This document shows, piece by piece, positions 54,311-64,000 of a stretch of 64,000 nt of DNA. Made by a program: the position numbers and the translations under genes. The notes under the pieces are model-generated. The model was not told the origin of the DNA. It saw only the letters and a program-made list of their open reading frames with translations, and made no database searches. This stretch comes from Simplicispira hankyongi (GTDB taxonomy: Bacteria; Pseudomonadota; Gammaproteobacteria; Burkholderiales; Burkholderiaceae_C), in assembly GCF_003570885.1 (NCBI RefSeq), contig NZ_QXJC01000003.1, forward strand, positions 744,001 to 808,000, written 5' to 3'. Position 1 is the stretch's first letter. Each line of letters begins with the position of its first letter.

Positions 54311-55797
54311 TCTCCTGGCGGTCGTGCGCCCGAAAGCGTGTCCGTGGTGAACACCAGCCGCACCCGCAAACCGCGCTGGCCGGCGCCGCTGCCAAGCTCC
54401 AGCGCAGCGCCATGGGCACGGGCGATTTCATCGGCAATCGGAAGCCCCAGGCCCGTGCCTTCCCCAGCGGTGCCGGGGACACGGTAGAAGCGTTGCAGTA
54501 CCTTGTTGTATTCCGTGTGCGGCACGCCGGGGCCATCGTCTTCGACTTCCAGGTAGGGCTCCAGGGTGCCCCGGCGCATGCAGCGGCCGCAGCGAATCGT
54601 CACGCTGCCACCTGCCGGCGTGTATTTGATGGCGTTGTCCACCAGATTGGACAGCAGTTCGCGCAATAGCCAGCCGTGTCCGGTGGCATGGACGGATTCG
54701 GCCTCCAGCCCCAGGTCAATCCCCTTGGCCTCGGCTGCATCGAGGTGCAGTTCCAGGGCGGTCTCGCACAGCTGCCGGAGATCCGCGCGCTCCATGGCGG
54801 AGGCATCGACATTGCGCGCATCGGCGCGCGAGAGCGTGAGCAACTGGTGCGCGAGCTGCGAGGTGCGCCGCGTGGCAGCGCGCAGTTTCTCAATCTCTTC
54901 AACTCCTAATGTGATAGCTAGAGAGTCTTGATGAATAAGCGGTAGAGCCGAATTCTTATCAAAATTCCTGGCTCTCCCACCGGAGCGCGCAAGCAAGGCC
55001 CAGGCCTCCACCTGCGCCTGCAGCCCGGCCAGCGGCGTGCGCAGTTGGTGGGCCGCATCGGCGACGAAGCGGCGCTGGCCGTCCACCTGCGCACGGACCA
55101 TGTCGAACAAATGGTTGAGTGCGTGCACCAGCGGGCGCACCTCCGCAGGCGACGTGGCCTCGTCGATCGGGTTGAGGTCGCGCGGCGAGCGGTGCTCTAC
55201 CGCCGTGGCCAGGTCCACCAGCGGTTTGAAAGCATGGCCCACCGACCAGTAAATCGCCAGCCCAGCCGCTGCGATCAGCAGCAGGTTGGGCAGCAAGAGA
55301 CGCATCATCAACTGCTGTAGCCACTGTTGGCGCGGATCGGACCCGTCGGCCAGTGCCACCACCAGCTCTCCGGCGTTGGTCTCCCCCCGCTGCACCGCCA
55401 CCCGGTAGGTCACGCCGCCGTACTCGACGCTGTGAAACTCCGCGGCTGTCGTTGCCGGCAACGGCCCTTGCACCCAGTCGTCGCCGAGCAGCAGTTCACC
55501 ATTCACCCGGCGCACGCTGAACGCCGTGTACTCGCCGCTGCGGCGCAGGAACTCCTCGACCGCCGGCGCCAGCATCAGCAGCGGCTCGGTTCCCGGCGTG
55601 GTGGCTGCCACCACCGAATCGGCCAGCCCCGGCAGCAGGCGCAGCAGGCGCTGGTCGTGCTGCACCGCGGCATCATCGGCGGAGCGAAAATCGACCCAGG
55701 CCGAGGCCAGCACCAGGGCAAAGAGGGGCAGCACCAGCAAGAGCAGCAGGCGGTTGCGCAGGTCGGACGTCAGCGCCCGCAGGCTCGGGCGTGCCAT
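54307..55797 (-). CDS. sensor histidine kinase (TctE/QseC-type) with a repeat-encoded insertion
   Basis: A 496-residue kinase: two membrane helices (residues 15-33, 168-188) round a periplasmic sensor, HAMP (about 190-235), phosphoacceptor His250 (ADAAHQLRTPLAG), ATPase N box LLSNLVDNAIKYTPAGGSV and G box GTGLGLPIADEIARAHGA. Between the two dimerisation helices, residues about 277-301 (ARNFDKNSALPLIHQDSLAI plus TLGV) are encoded by a family A repeat in frame. The next residues EEIEKLRAATRRTSQLAHQLL resume normal sequence. The kinase is thus interrupted but open. Pairs with the regulator upstream (1 base gap). Confidence 0.92.
   Translation of the reverse strand: MARPSLRALTSDLRNRLLLLLVLPLFALVLASAWVDFRSADDAAVQHDQRLLRLLPGLADSVVAATTPGTEPLLMLAPAVEEFLRRSGEYTAFSVRRVNGELLLGDDWVQGPLPATTAAEFHSVEYGGVTYRVAVQRGETNAGELVVALADGSDPRQQWLQQLMMRLLLPNLLLIAAAGLAIYWSVGHAFKPLVDLATAVEHRSPRDLNPIDEATSPAEVRPLVHALNHLFDMVRAQVDGQRRFVADAAHQLRTPLAGLQAQVEAWALLARSGGRARNFDKNSALPLIHQDSLAITLGVEEIEKLRAATRRTSQLAHQLLTLSRADARNVDASAMERADLRQLCETALELHLDAAEAKGIDLGLEAESVHATGHGWLLRELLSNLVDNAIKYTPAGGSVTIRCGRCMRRGTLEPYLEVEDDGPGVPHTEYNKVLQRFYRVPGTAGEGTGLGLPIADEIARAHGAALELGSGAGQRGLRVRLVFTTDTLSGARPPGE
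54898..54967 (+). repeat. dispersed palindromic repeat, family A, copy 6, inside the kinase gene
   Basis: AATGTGATAGCTAGAGAGTC, then TTGATGAATAAGCGGTAGAGCC and TCAAAATTCC, same orientation as the other copies. It uses codons (TTA, ATA-like) unlike the flanks and adds about 25 codons without a stop. Confidence 0.7.
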
Positions 55798-56505
55798 TTA
55801 GCGGGCGGTGGCTTCGACGAGTTCGAGCCGGTAGCCAAAGCCCCGAATCGAGCGCAGCGCGATGCCATGCGGTTCGAGCTTGCTGCGCAGGCGCGAGACA
55901 TAGACCTCGACGGCGTTGGGCGTGATTTCCTTGTCCCAGCCGGTGAGCGCCTGCAGCAGCTTGTCCTTGCTGACGGGTTTGGGGGCATGGATCAGCAGGT
56001 ATTCCAGCACTGTCCATTCGCGCGGCCCAAGCTCAATGGCCGTAGCGGCAGCGCCTTCGGTGCCGACGATGCTGGCGCGGCGGTTCGCGCTGTCGAGTTC
56101 CAGCGGGCCAAAGGAGAGCACGGCCGTAGTCGCGGCCTGCGAACGGCGCAGCAGCGCCCGCAGGCGCGCCAGCAGCTCGGGCAGCTCAAAGGGCTTGACC
56201 ATGTAGTCGTCGGCGCCCAGGTCCAGCCCCTGCACCCGGTCCTGCAACGCATCGCGTGCGGTGAGGATCAGTACCGGCATGGCGGGGTTGGCCATTTCGG
56301 GCCGGCGCAGCAAACGCGTGAGTTCCAGGCCATCAATGCCCGGCAGGCCGATGTCGATCACGCCGATATCAAAGGATTCCCGCGCCAGCACCTCCTGGGC
56401 GCGCTCGCCGCTGCCCACCCAGTCCACGGCGTAGCCGGCGTCGGCGAGCCCCAGCTTGATGCCGCTGGCGACCATGACGTCATCTTCAACAAGCAGCAAG
56501 CGCAT
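55798..56505 (-). CDS. OmpR-family response regulator (TctD/QseB-type)
   Basis: A 235-residue regulator: receiver MRLLLVEDDVMVASGIKLGLADAGY, phosphoacceptor Asp in IGVIDIGLPGIDGLEL, Lys in DDYMVKPFELPELL, and a winged helix (LGPREWTVLEYLLIHAPKPVSKDKLLQALTGWD...VYVSRLRSKLEP). ATG 56505 begins the normal N-terminus. The gene is 17 bp after argB and 1 bp before the kinase. Confidence 0.93.
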   Translation of the reverse strand: MRLLLVEDDVMVASGIKLGLADAGYAVDWVGSGERAQEVLARESFDIGVIDIGLPGIDGLELTRLLRRPEMANPAMPVLILTARDALQDRVQGLDLGADDYMVKPFELPELLARLRALLRRSQAATTAVLSFGPLELDSANRRASIVGTEGAAATAIELGPREWTVLEYLLIHAPKPVSKDKLLQALTGWDKEITPNAVEVYVSRLRSKLEPHGIALRSIRGFGYRLELVEATAR

Positions 56506-56522
56506 GCAGAGCCCTTTCAGCC

Positions 56523-57416
56523 TCAGCTGTTGCTGATCATGGTGCCGAACGCCTGGTCCGACAAAATCTCCAACAGCATGGCGTGCGGCACACGGCCGTC
56601 CACGATGTGCACCGCCTTCACGCCGGCCTTGGCAGCGTCCAGCGCGCCGGCAATCTTGGGCAACATGCCGCCCGAGATGGTGCCGTCGGCAATCAAGGCG
56701 TCGATCTCGCGCGACGTGAGGTCGGTCAGCAAGTCGCCGGCCTTGTTGAGCACGCCGGGAATGTTCGTCAGCATGATCAGCTTTTCGGCCTGGAGCACGG
56801 TGGCCAGCTTGCTGGCCACCAGGTCGGCATTGATGTTGTAGCTCTCGTTGTGTTCGCCAAAGCCGAGTGGGCTGATGACGGGGATGAAGGCGTCGTCCTG
56901 CAGCGCCTTGACCACGCTTGGGTCGATGCTGACGATCTCGCCCACCTGCCCCACATCGTGCTCCAGCGCCGGATCGGTGTGGTCCGTCATGCGCAGCTTG
57001 CGCGCCCGGATCAGGCCGCCGTCGCGTCCCGTCAGGCCCACGGCCTTGCCGCCGGCCTGGTTGATGAGGCCGACGATGTCCTGTTGCACCTCGCCCGCCA
57101 GCACCCACTCGACGACCTCCATGGTCTCGGCGTCGGTCACGCGCATGCCTTGAATGAAATGGCCCTTCTTGCCCAGGCGCGAGAGCGCCGCCTCGATCTG
57201 CGGGCCGCCGCCGTGCACCACCACCGGGTTCATGCCGACGAGCTTGAGCAGCACCACGTCTTCGGCGAAATCAGCCTGCAACTCTGGGTCGGTCATGGCA
57301 TTGCCGCCGTACTTGATGACGATGGTCTTGCCGTGAAACTTTCGGATATAGGGCAGCGCCTGGGCCAGGATCTCGGCCTTGTCGCGTGGGCCAAGGTTTT
57401 GCAGCGTGTCTGTCAT
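56523..57416 (-). CDS. argB: acetylglutamate kinase
   Basis: A 297-residue amino-acid kinase with [46 protein letters not shown] and [30 protein letters not shown]. It phosphorylates N-acetylglutamate in arginine synthesis. ATG 57416 is the normal start ([17 protein letters not shown]). It heads an apparent operon argB-RR-HK-slmA. The intervals and shared direction support this. Confidence 0.97.
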   Translation of the reverse strand: MTDTLQNLGPRDKAEILAQALPYIRKFHGKTIVIKYGGNAMTDPELQADFAEDVVLLKLVGMNPVVVHGGGPQIEAALSRLGKKGHFIQGMRVTDAETMEVVEWVLAGEVQQDIVGLINQAGGKAVGLTGRDGGLIRARKLRMTDHTDPALEHDVGQVGEIVSIDPSVVKALQDDAFIPVISPLGFGEHNESYNINADLVASKLATVLQAEKLIMLTNIPGVLNKAGDLLTDLTSREIDALIADGTISGGMLPKIAGALDAAKAGVKAVHIVDGRVPHAMLLEILSDQAFGTMISNS

Positions 57417-57456
57417 GGAAAAGCGCCCCGGGGCGGGTAGAGGGGAAGCGCAAATT

Positions 57457-57474
57457 GTGCCGCATGTGCGGCAC
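57457..57474 (-). terminator. possible terminator between norF and argB
   Basis: Stem GTGCCGCA-TG-TGCGGCAC, followed on the minus strand by AATTTG. The T-tract is short. Confidence 0.4.
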
Positions 57475-57489
57475 GGCCATGGCCCAGGC

Positions 57490-57756
57490 TCAGGACGCGA
57501 TCCAGTACGCCAGCACGACCAGCGCCAGCACCAGGGTGAGCCAGCCCAGCAGCAGCCAGCGCCACAGCCCCGGAGCCTTGCGCATCTCCAGGTATTCCAG
57601 AATGACCAGCGCGCCCTTGATGCCGGAAAACACCAGCACCAGCAGCACCGGCAGCATGGCGCCATGGCCAAAAAAACCGCCCTCGCCGAGCCCGAAGGTG
57701 AGCCCGGTCAGCAGCACCAGCAGGACCCAGGTCTTGCCAATCGTCAAGCGGAACAT
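57490..57756 (-). CDS. norF: NorF-like / cytochrome oxidase subunit IV-type small membrane protein
   Basis: An 88-residue protein of three helices ([66 protein letters not shown]), the COX4-pro layout of NorF. It lies 10 bp after norE. Accessory to NO reductase in denitrifiers. Confidence 0.85.
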   Translation of the reverse strand: MFRLTIGKTWVLLVLLTGLTFGLGEGGFFGHGAMLPVLLVLVFSGIKGALVILEYLEMRKAPGLWRWLLLGWLTLVLALVVLAYWIAS

Positions 57757-57766
57757 GGTAGGCCTT

Positions 57767-58399
57767 TCATCGCATCACATAGACCAGCGGGAACAGCACG
57801 ATCCACAGCAGATCGACCATGTGCCAGAACGCCGCCCCGGTCTCCAGTGCGTGCAGGTCGCCACGGCCATAGTCCCCGCGCCGCACGCGCCACCACAGCC
57901 AGGCGAGCGCCAGCAAGCCGACCAGCACATGCAGGAAGTGAAAGCCCGTGAGCAGCAGGTAGAACATGTAGAAGGTGTTGGTCGATAGATCGACCCCCTC
58001 GGCCAGCTTGCCGGCGTACTCCCACAGCTTGACACCCACGAAACCACTGCCGCACGCCAGCGCGCCGAGCAGCCAGCGGGCGCAGGCCACGCGCGCATCA
58101 CGCCCCATGGCTTGCACGGCGGACGCCACGCAGGCGCTGCCGGAGATCAGCAGCACGGTGTTGAGCGCGCCGGTGTGCAGGTTGAGCGTGGCCTGCGAAG
58201 CGTTGAACAGCGCCAGCTCCTGCGTGCGCGCAAAAGCGTAGCTGACGAACAGGATGGCAAAGGTCAGCAGCTCCATCAGGATCACCAGCCACACCCCCAG
58301 GTCGCCGCGCAAGCGCGGCGCTGCTCTCACGCGGGCAGTCGGTTGCGATGGGCTGGCGAGGCCAGGGAGCGGTGCAAAAACGGGGGTGGGAGACGGCAT
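57767..58399 (-). CDS. norE: NorE, cytochrome c oxidase subunit III-like protein
   Basis: A 210-residue protein with five helices of the COX3 family: GDLGVWLVILMELLTFAILFVSYAFARTQE, TFYMFYLLLTGFHFLHVLVGLLALAWLWWRV, LETGAAFWHMVDLLWIVLFPLVYVMR. NorE supports NO reductase activity. ATG 58399 is chosen (MPSPTPVFAP); the reading to 58453 is a weak alternative. Divergent from norC with a shared box. Confidence 0.9.
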   Translation of the reverse strand: MPSPTPVFAPLPGLASPSQPTARVRAAPRLRGDLGVWLVILMELLTFAILFVSYAFARTQELALFNASQATLNLHTGALNTVLLISGSACVASAVQAMGRDARVACARWLLGALACGSGFVGVKLWEYAGKLAEGVDLSTNTFYMFYLLLTGFHFLHVLVGLLALAWLWWRVRRGDYGRGDLHALETGAAFWHMVDLLWIVLFPLVYVMR

Positions 58400-58517
58400 G
58401 GGTCGTAGAGGGGATAGGCACCCTCTAACAGGGAGAGCGCCTTGGAGGGCCATTCTGCAAGCGACGGAAGCAAAAACAACACGCCGAAGACAAAAGATTC
58501 ACTTGAAATGAATCTTA

Positions 58518-58531
58518 TTGATTATGATCAA
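58518..58531. promoter_or_regulatory. NNR/DNR/FNR-type box between norE and norC
   Basis: TTGATTATGATCAA, a perfect match and near-perfect palindrome, centred 70 bp before norC ATG and 125 bp before norE ATG. Possible -10 sequences: TAAGGT/GATAAG on the plus side. Confidence 0.8.
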
Positions 58532-58594
58532 CAAAATCAAGGGTTAACCCGATAAGGTTTGACCCTGTAATTTCGCAACCAGAGAAGGACCACC

Positions 58595-60498
<1,904 letters not shown>

Positions 60499-60500
60499 GC

Positions 60501-61364
60501 ATGGCCTACGCCGAGCACACAGGCCCATCGGCGGGCGCCCCTGCGGGGGCGCCGGGCACGGTAGCCATCCCCTCTGGCCCCTGCGTCCCCTACTACGCCG
60601 CCCAGGCAGGCGAATGCGCGCTCTTCGAGCACTGCTTCACCCAGCAACTGCCACTGCTCATCAAGGGCCCGACGGGCTGCGGCAAGACGCGCTTCGTCGA
60701 GCACATGGCGGCGCGCCTGGCGCGCCCTTTGATTACCGTCTCGTGCCACGACGACCTGAGCGCCGCCGACCTGGTCGGCCGCCACCTGATCGGCCACGGC
60801 AACACCGTCTGGGCCGACGGGCCGCTAACCCGCGCGGTGCGGGAAGGCGCCATCCTGTACCTCGACGAAGTGGTCGAAGCGCGCAAGGACACCACCGTGG
60901 TGCTGCACCCGCTGGCCGACGACCGGCGCGTGCTGCCGATCGAGCGCACCGGCGAGCTGATTGCCGCGCCGCGCGAGTTCATGCTCGTCATCTCGTACAA
61001 CCCCGGCTACCAGAACCTGCTCAAGGGGCTCAAACCCAGCACCCGCCAGCGCTTCACAGCGCTCACGCTGGACTACCCCGAACCGGCGGTCGAGCGCGCC
61101 ATCCTGGAGCGCGAAGGCCGCGCCACGCCCGAGATTGCCGCGCGCCTGGTGCAGCTCGCGCAGGCATTGCGGCGCCTGACCGACCACGACCTGGAAGAAA
61201 CCGCCAGCACCCGCTTGCTGGTGATGGCGGCGCGCCTGGTCGCCTCGGGCCTGCCCCTGCGCGAGGCCTGCCGCGCCGCCGTGGTCGATGCCCTGAGCGA
61301 CGACCACGACACGCTGCGCGCCCTCGACGAAGTGGTGCGCGCCGTGGTGGGCGACGGCGATTGA
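60501..61364 (+). CDS. norQ: NorQ (CbbQ/NirQ/NorQ AAA+ ATPase)
   Basis: A 287-residue MoxR-like AAA+ protein with Walker A GPTGCGKTRFVEHMAARL near residue 56, Walker B ILYLDEVVEARKD and sensor VISYNPGYQNLLKGLKPSTRQRF. With NorD it inserts iron or activates the NO reductase. ATG 60501 lies two bases after norB. Confidence 0.95.
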   Translation: MAYAEHTGPSAGAPAGAPGTVAIPSGPCVPYYAAQAGECALFEHCFTQQLPLLIKGPTGCGKTRFVEHMAARLARPLITVSCHDDLSAADLVGRHLIGHGNTVWADGPLTRAVREGAILYLDEVVEARKDTTVVLHPLADDRRVLPIERTGELIAAPREFMLVISYNPGYQNLLKGLKPSTRQRFTALTLDYPEPAVERAILEREGRATPEIAARLVQLAQALRRLTDHDLEETASTRLLVMAARLVASGLPLREACRAAVVDALSDDHDTLRALDEVVRAVVGDGD

Positions 61365-61374
61365 CGGGCCATTC

Positions 61375-62460
61375 ATGGGCGATTGTTCGAGCTGCGCCAG
61401 CGCTACCCACCATGGGGCTGGCACGGGCAATAGTGCAGCGCAGCCCCTGGCACGCACGCAGCAGTTGCAGCGCCGGCGCCGGTGGCTGCAGCTGTCGTTC
61501 TTTGCTGTCTTCCTGCTGGCGCCAGCGCTCAATTTGCTGCGCTTTGATCTAACCGAAACCCAACTGTGGGTGCTCGGGTTTCGCTGGTCGCTGGGCATAG
61601 ACGCCTTTTTGCACGGCCAGGCCACGGCGGCGCAGACCGCCTGGTCCATCATCTGGCGCGGCATCCTGCCCGTGCTGGCCCTCATCGTGGGCTTCCTGTC
61701 GGTGGCCTACCACTACGGGCGCGTGTACTGCGGCTGGCTGTGCCCGCATTTTTCGCTGGTCGAAACCCTCAACGACCTGCTCCACCGCGCCACCGGCAAG
61801 CTGAGCGTATGGGACAAATCCCCCACGCCGCGCCCCGGCCGCCGCGCCGACAAGCGCTGGTGGCCCGTGTTCCTGGCCGCTTGCCTGGTGTTTGGCTTCT
61901 TCTGGGCGATCACCCTGCTGACTTACCTGCTGCCGCCCGCCCTGGTCTGGGGCAACCTGGTGCACGGCACGCTCTCTGCCAACCAGTTCCACTTTCTGGC
62001 CGTGGGCACGCTCGTCTTCACACTCGAATTCACGCTGGCGCGGCATCTGTTCTGCCGCTACGGCTGCGCCGTCGGCCTGTTCCAGAGCCTGGCCTGGATG
62101 GCCAACCCCAAGGCCATGGTGGTGTCGTTCACCCGCACGCGCGCCCGCGAATGCAAAACCTGTGAGGTGATGCCGGCAAGCCGCGTGCCGCTCGCACCCG
62201 CCACACCAGCGCTGGCCCGCACCGGTCCCATTGGGCGGCCCGCAATGCCCAGCGGCAGCGCTTGCGACCACGCCTGCCCCATGCGCCTGAACCCGCGCAA
62301 CATCAAACGCATGATGTTTGCCTGCGTGCAGTGCGGCCAATGCCTCAGCGCCTGCGACGCCACGCAAACCCACCAGGGCCGCACCCCAACGCTGCAATGG
62401 AAGATCGGTGACGAGGCGGTGCGGGAAACCATGCGCCACAAGCGCGAGGGAGTTCACTGA
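61375..62460 (+). CDS. membrane polyferredoxin of the NosR/NapH/CcoG type in the nor cluster
   Basis: A 361-residue protein with about five helices and NosR-like cysteine pairs CGWLCPHF and CRYGCAVGLFQS at helix ends, then two Fe-S motifs: a split one, C260-x2-C263 (CKTC) and C297-x3-C301-P (CDHACP) separated by 33 residues, and a complete CVQCGQCLSAC at about 315. It may feed electrons to the reductase or its assembly. The split site is odd or a genuine NorH-like feature. Ten bp after norQ; the stop overlaps norD by one base (TGATG). Confidence 0.88.
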   Translation: MGDCSSCASATHHGAGTGNSAAQPLARTQQLQRRRRWLQLSFFAVFLLAPALNLLRFDLTETQLWVLGFRWSLGIDAFLHGQATAAQTAWSIIWRGILPVLALIVGFLSVAYHYGRVYCGWLCPHFSLVETLNDLLHRATGKLSVWDKSPTPRPGRRADKRWWPVFLAACLVFGFFWAITLLTYLLPPALVWGNLVHGTLSANQFHFLAVGTLVFTLEFTLARHLFCRYGCAVGLFQSLAWMANPKAMVVSFTRTRARECKTCEVMPASRVPLAPATPALARTGPIGRPAMPSGSACDHACPMRLNPRNIKRMMFACVQCGQCLSACDATQTHQGRTPTLQWKIGDEAVRETMRHKREGVH

Positions 62461-64000
62461 TGGAAGAATGGATTGGCCAATGGTGGCACCGCGCCATCAC
62501 CCGCATGGCGGCGACGCCGCCCAACCCCGAGCGTGTGCTGCTCAGCGACGTGCAGCGCAGCATCGCGCTGCTCTACCGCGCCGGCGGGGGCGACGCTGCG
62601 GTGCGCGTGGCGCCCGCCGCTGCGTCGCGCCACCACGGCCCGCGCCGCTTTCTTGAGCGCGTGGCCGGCAGCAACCAGCGCTGCGCGCAAAGCCGCCTGG
62701 ACCCCGAGGTGCTGGCCTTGCCGCCCGAAATCGGCGTGTTTGACCAGCGCGCCCTCAACCACGACCTGTACCTGTGGCTGGCGGCGCTGGCCGCCGTGTT
62801 TGAACCCACCGGCGACTGGATTGCCGACAACCGCGCCGCCACCAGCCGCGCCCTGCAGCGCTTTGCCGGGCTGCGCAGCCGACACGCCGCGCTGGTGCAG
62901 GCGCACCTGGCGCAGCGCCCGCCGCTGGCCAGCCTGCGCGCGGCCAGCATGCCCTTCGAGGCCGCTGTGCAGGCGGCGCTGCGCGGGCAAGACCACGGCC
63001 CGCTGTTCGTGCAGCCCGGCCACGTGGCGCCCGTATGGCTCTGGCTGGCCGCCGATGTGCCAGCGCAGGACAGTGCGGCGCCCGCGCCGGCAAGCGCTGC
63101 AGGCGCCGGCCCAGACCCCGACGCCGAGCACGACCCCAGCGCCCCCGACGAAGCCAGCGAGCGCCGCCGCCGCGCCAAGCGCGCGGACAGCGAAAGCGAA
63201 CGCCCGCCCATGCTCGTCGGACCGAAGATGGAATCCGTCACCACCTGGAGCGAATTCGTGCGCCTGGCGCGCGGCAACGACGACGAGCCCGATCCCAACG
63301 CCAACGCCGCCGCCGACGACATGGACACGCTGACCCTGGCGCGCGGCAAGCAGACCACGGCGTCGCGCGTCAAGTTCGACCTCGACCTGCCCAGCGCCAG
63401 CGAGGACGACCAGCCCCTCGGCCCCGGCCGCAAGACCCCCGAATGGGACTGGCGCCGCCGCGCGCTGCTGCCCGACCACTGCGCCGTGCAGTGCCTGGTC
63501 ACCCTGCCGCCAGCGCCTTTCGTGCCGGCACCGGCCTTGCGCGCCACCGCCCACCGGGTGCGCCGGCGCCTCGAAGTGCTGCGCGCCGCGCCGCGCTGCA
63601 TCAAGGCCCAGCAAAGCGGCGACGAACTCGACCTCGACGCCTGGGTGCGCTTCCAGACCGAAGCGCGCGGCGGCGTGCAGCACAGCGATGCGCCCCCCAT
63701 CTACAGCCGGCGCGAGCACGGCGAGCGCAGCCTCGCCACGCTGCTGCTGGCCGACCTGTCGCTCTCCACCGACGCCTACGCCACCTCGGACGCCCGCGTG
63801 ATCGACGTGATCCGCGACGCGCTGTACGTGTTTGGCGAGGCGCTGTCCGGCACTGGCGACGCCTTCGAGATGCTGGGCTTCAGCTCGGTGCGCCGCCAGC
63901 ATGTGCGCATCCAGCACATCAAGGGCTTTGGCGAGCGCTGGGGCGAGGCGGTGCGCGCCCGCGTCGGTGCCTTGAAACCCGGCTTCTACACCCGCATGGG
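62460..64000 (+). CDS. norD: NorD, von Willebrand A-domain protein (runs off the window)
   Basis: At least 513 codons; the window ends before the stop. It begins MEEWIGQWWHRAITRMA, contains a long acidic/Pro-Ala linker near residues 210-240, and the start of a VWA domain with the MIDAS pattern LLLADLSLSTDAY near residue 427. NorD and NorQ activate NO reductase. ATG overlaps the upstream stop (TGATG), which fixes the start. Confidence 0.93.
   Translation, partial: MEEWIGQWWHRAITRMAATPPNPERVLLSDVQRSIALLYRAGGGDAAVRVAPAAASRHHGPRRFLERVAGSNQRCAQSRLDPEVLALPPEIGVFDQRALNHDLYLWLAALAAVFEPTGDWIADNRAATSRALQRFAGLRSRHAALVQAHLAQRPPLASLRAASMPFEAAVQAALRGQDHGPLFVQPGHVAPVWLWLAADVPAQDSAAPAPASAAGAGPDPDAEHDPSAPDEASERRRRAKRADSESERPPMLVGPKMESVTTWSEFVRLARGNDDEPDPNANAAADDMDTLTLARGKQTTASRVKFDLDLPSASEDDQPLGPGRKTPEWDWRRRALLPDHCAVQCLVTLPPAPFVPAPALRATAHRVRRRLEVLRAAPRCIKAQQSGDELDLDAWVRFQTEARGGVQHSDAPPIYSRREHGERSLATLLLADLSLSTDAYATSDARVIDVIRDALYVFGEALSGTGDAFEMLGFSSVRRQHVRIQHIKGFGERWGEAVRARVGALKPGFYTRM

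Overview
The window (about 65% G+C by eye) looks like chromosome from a betaproteobacterium of the family Comamonadaceae (Acidovorax / Alicycliphilus / Diaphorobacter type). This rests on the style of the encoded proteins, the many fatty-acid and acyl-CoA genes, a denitrification-type nor cluster, and interspersed palindromic elements of a kind I associate with that family. The assignment is inference; there is no rRNA or tRNA gene in the window to confirm it.

Layout. 1-2684: 3' end of an RND efflux pump gene and its outer-membrane lipoprotein. 2806-6948: ATM1-type ABC exporter, YciA-like thioesterase, and the divergent pair acdS (ACC deaminase) / acdR (Lrp-type regulator). 6977-18215: a TetR regulator with an acyl-CoA dehydrogenase, a bactofilin, a thioesterase, an enoyl-CoA hydratase, then a LivHMGF-ligase-LivK uptake and activation cluster. 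A 14-bp motif is shared by the TetR gene's promoter and the livH promoter, which suggests one regulon. 18334-27166: a stress island (host-attachment-type protein, two universal stress proteins, a flavodoxin-like protein, a beta-solenoid membrane protein, two Hsp20 chaperones, CBS and BON proteins, and a fused isoaspartyl methyltransferase / erythromycin-esterase-like protein). FNR/DNR-type boxes (TTGA-N6-TCAA or one mismatch) lie in front of most of these transcription units, five with a plausible -10 hexamer exactly 22 bases downstream. One of these drives a predicted leader or small RNA that ends in an intrinsic terminator just before the BON gene.

27440-33607: acyl-CoA dehydrogenase, thiolase, a FadJ-like multifunctional enzyme and a stand-alone AAA/DUF4143 ATPase whose start codon abuts a perfect 13-bp inverted repeat. 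33752-41782 (minus strand): a complete potassium operon, small ORF-kdpF-A-B-C-D-E, with two small genes of 30 and 33 codons. 42068-45815: a metallo-beta-lactamase-fold hydrolase, enoyl-CoA hydratase, thioesterase and alpha/beta hydrolase. 45864-46120: two tandem 125-bp foldable repeats. 46121-53588: a beta-oxidation operon (TetR regulator, FadE-like, DUF2147, FadB-like, hydratase, thiolase) with a perfect palindromic operator. 53681-57416: argB, a two-component pair and slmA, apparently one operon; the kinase carries an in-frame copy of a dispersed repeat. 57490-64000: nitric oxide reductase genes, norEF divergent from norC-B-Q-(4Fe-4S protein)-D around a perfect TTGATTATGATCAA box; norD runs off the window.

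Taken together the window describes a metabolically versatile, facultatively denitrifying bacterium: beta-oxidation and acid uptake in three blocks, high-affinity K+ uptake, NO reduction, and a low-oxygen stress island sharing its regulatory motif with nor.
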